This document shows positions 7,052 through 11,095 of a stretch of 11,095 bases of DNA, one piece after another. The translations under genes and the position numbers were made by a program. The notes beneath the pieces are model-generated. The model saw only the letters and a program-made list of their open reading frames with translations. It made no database searches and was not told the DNA's origin. The stretch comes from an uncultured Devosia sp. (GTDB lineage Bacteria; Pseudomonadota; Alphaproteobacteria; Rhizobiales; Devosiaceae): contig CAMLKN010000058.1 in assembly GCA_946480655.1 (NCBI GenBank), forward strand, positions 1-11,095, in the 5' to 3' direction. Position 1 is the first letter of the stretch, and every line of letters begins with the position of its first letter.

Positions 7052-8680
7052 TCAATCCAGCCGGTAGGTCGGCAGCATTATGCTCGTTTGTGCGTGAGCA
7101 ATTTCCATGTCGTTCGCGACCATGTCGACGGCCGTGTTGATCGGCTCGGCCGTGCCCATGTTGCGCGCGTAGCGCGGATGGGCGCCCGAGGCGATGAGCA
7201 GGCGCAGGCGGTGGCCGGGCAGGAAACTGTGGGCCGTGGCATGGAGGGGAAAGGTCAGGCGCCAACTGCCATCGGGCTCGGCTGGCGTCTGGGGTGTCAC
7301 TCGCACAAAGCCATCGCAGATGTTGCGGGACACGCCGTCCGGGCCCACATCGTTGAGACGGACGAAGAAGTCGGCATGGGGCAGACTGGCGCGGGCCACC
7401 AGGGTCACCTGGCATTGGCCGATGACGGTCAGCTCGCTGGTCAATACCCGGCTGGTATAGACGAGGACGTCCGGACGATTTTCCAGCGGTCCGTTGTCGA
7501 CGCTACCGGCCCCGGTGAAGGCAAAAATGGCGCCTCCCAGATTGGGGGTGGGATCGGCAGGGTCGTAGCGATAGGCCGCATTGCCGTTGTCCGTGGCGCC
7601 ATGGTCGGCAAGGGTACCATTGCTGCCGAGCGACCAGGTTTGCGGCAATGGCGGTCCGGGCGGGTAGGTCTCGAATTCGTGCCATTCGTCGCGCCCGGAA
7701 ATGTGCAGGCGCACGGGGCGGGTGCGCAGGCCGGCGCGGTCGCCCATCAGGCAGGCGCGCATCCAGATCAGCGTCTCACGCAGATTGTCGCGCTGCAGTT
7801 CCTCGGCAATGTGAAACCAAGTCCCGACCGTGAGATAGGGCCGATGGCCGAGCGCCACGAGGCGCTGGTAGTCGGCCAGGAGCGGATCGAGCATGAAGTC
7901 GAACCAGCCGGAGATGAAGTGGACTGGTGGAGTCCTGTCGTTGAGGCGGTGGCGATGGTCGAGCGCGGTCCAGAAGGCGTCATTGCCGATGGCGTGTTCG
8001 AACCAGTGGCGCCAGAAGCCGATCTTGTGGCCTACGGCCTTCCGATCGGCCTCGATCAGCGGCAGGACGGCGGCCGCCCTCTGCGTGCGGCGCTCGATAT
8101 CGCCCGAAAACATGCGGGCCGCCGTCGCCAGCGGACGATGGCGCAGGCCCTCAATCACCTGCACCCAGCTCAGCCACAGGTTGAGATGAAAGGCCCCGGA
8201 GGGAAAGACAACCGGCCGGAAATCGGCGGTCGTGACCTTGACGGCCAGGGCCGCCGTCTCGGGCAGGGCGTCACTGATCGCCCATTGCGCATAGCCCAGG
8301 TAGGACGGACCGGTCAGTCCAATGCGGCCATCAAACCAGGGCTGCGCCTTGATCCAGGCGAGCGTGGCGAGACCATCGGCGCGCTCATTGGCGAAGGGGT
8401 CGAACTCCCCGCCAGAGCGTTCGGTGCCGCGACAGGCCTGGATGACGACATGAAAGCCGCGCTCGGCATAGGCTTCGGCAATGCCGGCGAAGCCACGTCG
8501 TCCATAGGGCAGGCGCATCAGGATGGTCGGGTGAGGGCCCGGCGCATCCGGTGCATAGTGGTCGGTCTTGAGCAGGACACCATCGGCCATGGGAACGGCA
8601 ATGCCGCGCTTGCGCCGCACGCCATTGAGCCGCGGCGGCAGGTCTTCGACCCAAGCCAGGTAGAGCGAGGGGAGGCTCAT
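7052..8680 (-). CDS. CocE/NonD-type alpha/beta hydrolase (X-Pro dipeptidyl-peptidase-like acylhydrolase)
   Basis: The 542-residue protein belongs to the CocE/NonD hydrolases, serine esterases or acyl-peptidases named after cocaine esterase. An alpha/beta hydrolase domain (about 20-310) carries Ser126 in GLTGPSYLGYAQ, Asp261 in ISGWFDFML and His290 in VGTWFHIAEE; these positions closely match the Ser117-Asp259-His287 triad of CocE. The CRGTERSGGEF stretch (83-93) is the family's RG-G-S-G-F loop. A jelly-roll C-terminal domain follows (about 318-540). No signal peptide is seen, so it is probably cytoplasmic. The start at 8680 has GGAAG (minus strand, 8694-8690) nine bases upstream; the reading frame stays open to an ATG at 8842, but those extra 54 residues look non-conserved. 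It ends 206 bp before the tannase-family gene on the same strand, so a shared substrate pathway is possible. True substrate unknown. Confidence 0.87.
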   Translation of the reverse strand: MSLPSLYLAWVEDLPPRLNGVRRKRGIAVPMADGVLLKTDHYAPDAPGPHPTILMRLPYGRRGFAGIAEAYAERGFHVVIQACRGTERSGGEFDPFANERADGLATLAWIKAQPWFDGRIGLTGPSYLGYAQWAISDALPETAALAVKVTTADFRPVVFPSGAFHLNLWLSWVQVIEGLRHRPLATAARMFSGDIERRTQRAAAVLPLIEADRKAVGHKIGFWRHWFEHAIGNDAFWTALDHRHRLNDRTPPVHFISGWFDFMLDPLLADYQRLVALGHRPYLTVGTWFHIAEELQRDNLRETLIWMRACLMGDRAGLRTRPVRLHISGRDEWHEFETYPPGPPLPQTWSLGSNGTLADHGATDNGNAAYRYDPADPTPNLGGAIFAFTGAGSVDNGPLENRPDVLVYTSRVLTSELTVIGQCQVTLVARASLPHADFFVRLNDVGPDGVSRNICDGFVRVTPQTPAEPDGSWRLTFPLHATAHSFLPGHRLRLLIASGAHPRYARNMGTAEPINTAVDMVANDMEIAHAQTSIMLPTYRLD

Positions 8681-8689
8681 TGCTGGGAA

Positions 8690-8707
8690 CTTCCATTTGA
8701 GATGGAA
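8690..8707 (-). promoter_or_regulatory. Hairpin covering the ribosome binding site of the CocE-like gene
   Basis: In the minus-strand message TTCCAT (8707-8702) can pair with ATGGAA (8696-8691) across a five-base loop. The GGAAG Shine-Dalgarno (8694-8690) lies inside the right arm, so folding would hide it. The stem is only 6 bp and AT-containing, so any effect on translation would be mild. Confidence 0.3.
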
Positions 8708-8717
8708 AGGGATCTGC

Positions 8718-8727
8718 GAAGCGCTTC
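8718..8727 (-). promoter_or_regulatory. LacI-type operator-like palindrome upstream of the CocE-like gene
   Basis: GAAGCGCTTC is a perfect 10-bp palindrome about 37 bases upstream of the chosen start. A central GC/CG step with GAAGC half-sites resembles LacI/GalR-family operators, although the outer bases no longer match symmetrically. No LacI-family gene is in the window, and a 10-bp palindrome could occur by chance. Confidence 0.25.
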
Positions 8728-8854
8728 CAAACCGTGGAGATGTTGGATGTTGGCCCGAGGCGGAGCGGCAAAACGGGGAAACACGACTGATCCTTCCGGG
8801 TTGACGCGTCCGGTGCCCTGAATCTGATCCACACCAAGGCATCTGCCAAGGGTC

Positions 8855-8883
8855 TTGATTGTAAGTGAGTACTTACTTACAAT
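8855..8883 (+). promoter_or_regulatory. Sigma70-like promoter of the membrane protein-tetR operon
   Basis: TTGATT (8855-8860) is followed after exactly 17 bases by TACAAT (8878-8883), giving 4 of 6 and 5 of 6 matches to the -35 and -10 consensus. Transcription would begin near 8890, giving a leader of about 30 bases to the ATG at 8920. The spacer and -10 lie entirely inside a palindromic operator. Confidence 0.65.
8858..8883. promoter_or_regulatory. 26-bp palindromic operator, probable TetR binding site
   Basis: The two halves ATTGTAAGT and ACTTACAAT flank a centre containing AGTACT; only one symmetric pair (8867/8874) breaks perfect twofold symmetry. The length and AGT-rich half-sites suit a TetR-family dimer (or pair of dimers). 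It covers the spacer and -10 of the promoter, so a bound repressor would block RNA polymerase. The likely ligand-responsive partner is the TetR protein encoded at 10085-10672 in the same operon. Confidence 0.7.
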
Positions 8884-8919
8884 GTTGAACCATCAGCAGA
8901 TCGGTTTGGAGGTGTTCAA

Positions 8920-10020
8920 ATGCGTCAATCAAGCGAGGGGCCAATGCACAGCCCCATCATGCGCGCGGCTCTGGTCGTGCCCGTGGTCATCATGTTCCTG
9001 TTTTCCTTCTTCAATCTGTCGGCACCGCTCGATGCGCAGAAGGCCATGGCCGGGCTGAGCATTGGCGTGGTCAATCTCGATACCGGCATGGGGCCGCTCA
9101 AGCTTTCCGACCGGATGATGGATGGCATGGGTGAACGCCTGCCATTCGCGGTCGTGCCAATGGAAACTGCCGAGGCTGGAAAGGCGGCGCTCGAAGCGGG
9201 GGAGGTGGCAGCGCTGCTGACCGTGCCGGCGGATTTTTCCAGTGCTGCGGCCAGCGGGGGCACGATCAACATGGTGGTGACGTCCACCCAGCACCTGACG
9301 CCAGTCGAAGCGCAATTGGGCGCCATGCTCGGCCAGCAACTGCAGATGGGTGCCGCGGCGGCAATGGCGCAAGCGCCTTTGCCGGTCAAGCCGACGCTGA
9401 CCGTTAGCAGTGAAGTGCTGCACCAGGCCCCCAACCAGTCGGCCTTGCTGGCGCCGGCCATTGCGACATTCGCCATTTGGGTGGGTAGTCTTGCGGGTGG
9501 GGTCATGCTGTTTGTCGCGACCGAGCAGGCCAAGGGTGGGCTCGGTACCAACCGCGTCCTGGGCCTGCGTCTGGCGGTGCCGCTGGTTGTGTCCGGGCTC
9601 GCCAGTCTCGTCCTTGGGCTGGTCATCGCCTGGCTGGGGGAGAGCTGGGCCGCTTTCCTGCCGCTTTGGCTGGTGCTCTGGGCCGGCATCTATGCCGTGG
9701 GTCTACTACTGGGGGGACTGCTTGCCGCGTTCAAGCTGTGGGCCCTGGTGGTCATCCTCCCCCTGGTCTTTTACCAGAGCCTGCTGGCCGGTGCGCAGGC
9801 CCCGGTACGTGCGGCGCCGGACTGGCTGCGCTGGCTTGGCGAGACCCTGCCTTTTCATGTTCTGCCGCAGGCGGTGCGGTCCGTGCTGATCGGTGGGCCG
9901 GATGGCGGTTTCTGGCCGGTGGCGGGCTGGAGTGTGCTGGTCGGGGTGGTGTTGATCGCTGCCGGGACTTATGTGTGGTCGGGCATGAAACGGAACACGG
10001 TTGCAAACCAGCATGGCTGA
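8920..10020 (+). CDS. ABC-2/YhgE-Pip (SNG1)-like membrane protein, putative efflux or envelope transporter component
   Basis: The 366-residue protein has one N-terminal membrane segment (about 15-33), a large extracytoplasmic domain (about 34-175) and five further membrane segments (about 178-200, 214-238, 243-268, 272-290 and 335-354). This is the ABC-2 permease-like layout seen in YhgE/Pip, SNG1 and DUF3533-type proteins. The outer domain shows the family pattern IGVVNLDTG near residue 48 and AGEVAALLTVPADFS at about 93-107. No ATP-binding subunit is encoded nearby, so it either borrows one or works without one. The start is supported by a strong GGAGGT (8908-8913) six bases upstream; an ATG at 8944 is the alternative. 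Co-transcription with a TetR gene suggests a drug, solvent or membrane-stress response. The exact substrate cannot be told. Confidence 0.75.
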   Translation: MRQSSEGPMHSPIMRAALVVPVVIMFLFSFFNLSAPLDAQKAMAGLSIGVVNLDTGMGPLKLSDRMMDGMGERLPFAVVPMETAEAGKAALEAGEVAALLTVPADFSSAAASGGTINMVVTSTQHLTPVEAQLGAMLGQQLQMGAAAAMAQAPLPVKPTLTVSSEVLHQAPNQSALLAPAIATFAIWVGSLAGGVMLFVATEQAKGGLGTNRVLGLRLAVPLVVSGLASLVLGLVIAWLGESWAAFLPLWLVLWAGIYAVGLLLGGLLAAFKLWALVVILPLVFYQSLLAGAQAPVRAAPDWLRWLGETLPFHVLPQAVRSVLIGGPDGGFWPVAGWSVLVGVVLIAAGTYVWSGMKRNTVANQHG

Positions 10021-10034
10021 AGCCGGCCCCAGTG

Positions 10035-10064
10035 TCACATCGGCCACCGCCGTGGCCGATGTGA
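10035..10064. promoter_or_regulatory. Perfect 13-bp-stem hairpin between the membrane protein gene and tetR
   Basis: TCACATCGGCCAC (10035-10047) is followed by the loop CGCC and its exact reverse complement GTGGCCGATGTGA (10052-10064). It begins 14 bases after the upstream stop codon and ends seven bases before the SD region of tetR. No T-run follows, so it is not a standard terminator. It may protect the upstream message end, tune tetR translation, or act as a second protein-binding site. Confidence 0.7.
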
Positions 10065-10084
10065 TGGAACAGGAAGAAGGGGCG

Positions 10085-10672
10085 ATGACGCCCGCCAAGC
10101 GCAGGATCGTCGAAATGGCGGTCCTGGCTTTTGCCGAGCAGGGCTATGCGGCCACCTCGACGCGCGACATCGCCACGCGGGCGGGTGTGTCCGAGGCCGC
10201 AATCTTCCGGCACTTTTCAAGCAAGAAAGACCTTCTGGTCCGCATCGTGCGTCCCTTGGCGGGGCGCCTCATCGTGCCCACCGGGCTCGATGAACTGGCC
10301 GAGGCCATGCAGAGCGAAGCCAGCCTCGAAGGGATCCTGCGCCGATTGCTGACGACACGGCTGGCCTTTGCGCGCCGTTTTGCGCCGCTGGTGCGCATCA
10401 TGGTGCAGGAAGTGCCCTTCCACCCCGAATTGCGCGAGGTCATGGCCCCGCATGTGGCCAAGGTGCGGGCGCAACTGAGCCTGCTGCTGGCCGCGCAGGT
10501 GCAAGCGGGTCAGGCGCGTGCCATCGACGTTGACAGCCTGCTGCGCATCGGCGCCTCGATTTTCATGGGCTATGTGCTGGCCTCCAGCCTGCCCCTGAAC
10601 CGCACCTGGGATGACGAAGCCGAAATCGCCATCATGGCCGGCATGATGGCCAAGGGGCTGAGGCCGGACTGA
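10085..10672 (+). CDS. TetR/AcrR-family transcriptional repressor
   Basis: The 195-residue protein has an N-terminal TetR helix-turn-helix (about residues 5-53: KRRIVEMAVLAFAEQGYAA, then TSTRDIATRAGVSEAAIFRHF, then KKDLL) and an all-helical ligand-binding and dimerisation domain that I cannot assign to a ligand. It most likely represses its own operon through the 26-bp palindrome at 8858-8883 and releases it when a small molecule binds. I chose the start at 10085 because AGGAAGAAGG (10071-10080) is well placed and the HTH then begins at the usual distance. In-frame ATGs at 10001, 10013 and 10064 also exist; 10013 would overlap the upstream stop and add 24 residues encoded partly by the hairpin. 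The gene ends with zero gap against the convergent adenine deaminase gene. Confidence 0.9.
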   Translation: MTPAKRRIVEMAVLAFAEQGYAATSTRDIATRAGVSEAAIFRHFSSKKDLLVRIVRPLAGRLIVPTGLDELAEAMQSEASLEGILRRLLTTRLAFARRFAPLVRIMVQEVPFHPELREVMAPHVAKVRAQLSLLLAAQVQAGQARAIDVDSLLRIGASIFMGYVLASSLPLNRTWDDEAEIAIMAGMMAKGLRPD

Positions 10673-11095
10673 TCAGCCAACAAAGTCGAACTTGTCGACG
10701 TCGAACAGGCCCCGGTCGGTCATCTTGAGATGCGGGATGACCGGCAGGGCGAGGAAGGCCACCTGCAGGAAGGGTTCGGGCAGGACGCAGTCGAGCGCCT
10801 TGGCCGCATCGCGCAGATGATGGAGGTCGTGGGCGACTTCCTCAAAGGGTTTGAGGCTCATGAGCCCGGCAATGGGAAGGGCCAGTTCGGCGGTGACCCT
10901 GCCGCCATCGGCAACGGCGAAGCCGCCGCCCAGTTCGATCAGTCGATTGACCGCTGCCGCCATGTCGGCGTCATTGGCGCCGACAACGGTGATATTGTGG
11001 CTGTCGTGCCCGACTGACGAGGCGATGGCGCCACGCTTTAGTCCGAAGCCGGTGACGAAGGCGCGGCCGATATTGCCGTTCTTGCCGTGACGCTC
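10673..11095 (-). CDS. ade: Adenine deaminase, C-terminal part (runs off the window)
   Basis: The 140 C-terminal residues of an adenine deaminase are visible; the 5' end lies beyond 11095. The enzyme hydrolyses adenine to hypoxanthine and ammonia. The diagnostic stretch is [16 protein letters not shown], followed by [20 protein letters not shown] and LPIAGLMS, then the usual C-terminal segment [29 protein letters not shown], given here as two pieces: [12 protein letters not shown] and [17 protein letters not shown]. Hypoxanthine enters the same route as guanine-derived xanthine, so the gene fits the purine theme of the left part. It is convergent with tetR, its TGA lying immediately beside the tetR TGA. 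The family call is confident; whether the full gene is intact cannot be seen. Confidence 0.92.
   Translation of the reverse strand, partial: ERHGKNGNIGRAFVTGFGLKRGAIASSVGHDSHNITVVGANDADMAAAVNRLIELGGGFAVADGGRVTAELALPIAGLMSLKPFEEVAHDLHHLRDAAKALDCVLPEPFLQVAFLALPVIPHLKMTDRGLFDVDKFDFVG

Noticed and set aside
7038..7055. TTGAGG/CCTCAA hairpin at the CocE-like stop codon as a terminator
   Set aside because: The stem is 6 bp, overlaps the stop codon and is not followed by a T-run on the minus strand.
6864..7415. 183-residue - frame crossing the gap between the two esterase genes
   Set aside because: It overlaps the CocE-like C-terminal domain out of frame and has a low-complexity P/R/G-rich sequence. 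The gap therefore seems non-coding.
7025..8821. 598-residue open frame on the + strand opposite the CocE-like gene
   Set aside because: It mirrors a gene with clear catalytic motifs. Its protein lacks domain-like patterning, being rich in R, G, A and H without coherent motifs. Long antisense frames are expected in high-GC genes.
8681..8842. N-terminal extension of the CocE-like protein to the ATG at 8842
   Set aside because: The frame is open, but the 54 added residues do not resemble the family, and a GGAAG site supports the start at 8680, where the triad spacing matches CocE.

Overview
The window is high-GC DNA with strong G/C preference at third codon positions. It looks like the chromosome of an alphaproteobacterium of the Hyphomicrobiales (rhizobia/Devosia-like). 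Three things suggest this: the fused membrane urate oxidase PuuD with a cytochrome c tail, malate synthase G, and GC-rich intergenic elements built from nested hairpins. The genus is inferred from gene content and style, not proven.

Left part (1-5014, + strand): the last 16 codons of an unidentified gene and a GC-rich terminator-like hairpin are followed by a three-hairpin repeat that forms the whole leader of puuD. Next come puuD (urate oxidase) and guaD (guanine deaminase), overlapping by ATGA, and after 74 bp glcB (malate synthase G). These three suit one pathway: guanine goes to xanthine and urate, urate is opened towards allantoin and ureidoglycolate, and the released glyoxylate is condensed with acetyl-CoA to malate. 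The xanthine dehydrogenase and allantoin steps are not in the window. A second copy of the three-hairpin repeat (5038-5137) sits between the convergent ends of glcB and the next gene.

Middle part (5181-8680, - strand): two serine hydrolases. Transcribed first is a cytoplasmic CocE/NonD-type alpha/beta hydrolase. Downstream of it is an exported tannase/feruloyl-esterase family protein. The second has kept its Ser-Asp-His triad but lost both cysteines of the family's CS-D-HC disulfide. Its upstream region carries a clear 19-bp palindrome, a candidate operator.

Right part (8855-10672, + strand): a good sigma70-like promoter is overlaid by a 26-bp near-perfect palindrome. It drives an ABC-2/YhgE-like membrane protein and then a TetR-family repressor, a typical self-regulated efflux or envelope module. 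A perfect 13-bp-stem hairpin lies between the two genes. The tetR gene abuts, stop codon to stop codon, the 3' end of an adenine deaminase gene (- strand) that runs off the window, so purine metabolism reappears at the right edge.

I see no tRNA, rRNA, CRISPR array, insertion sequence or phage gene, and no defence-like or plainly new multi-gene system. The longest stretch without a gene is about 240 bp (8681-8919). The most original observations are the cysteine-free variant of the tannase-family active site, the operator/promoter and hairpin of the tetR module, and the paired nested repeats.
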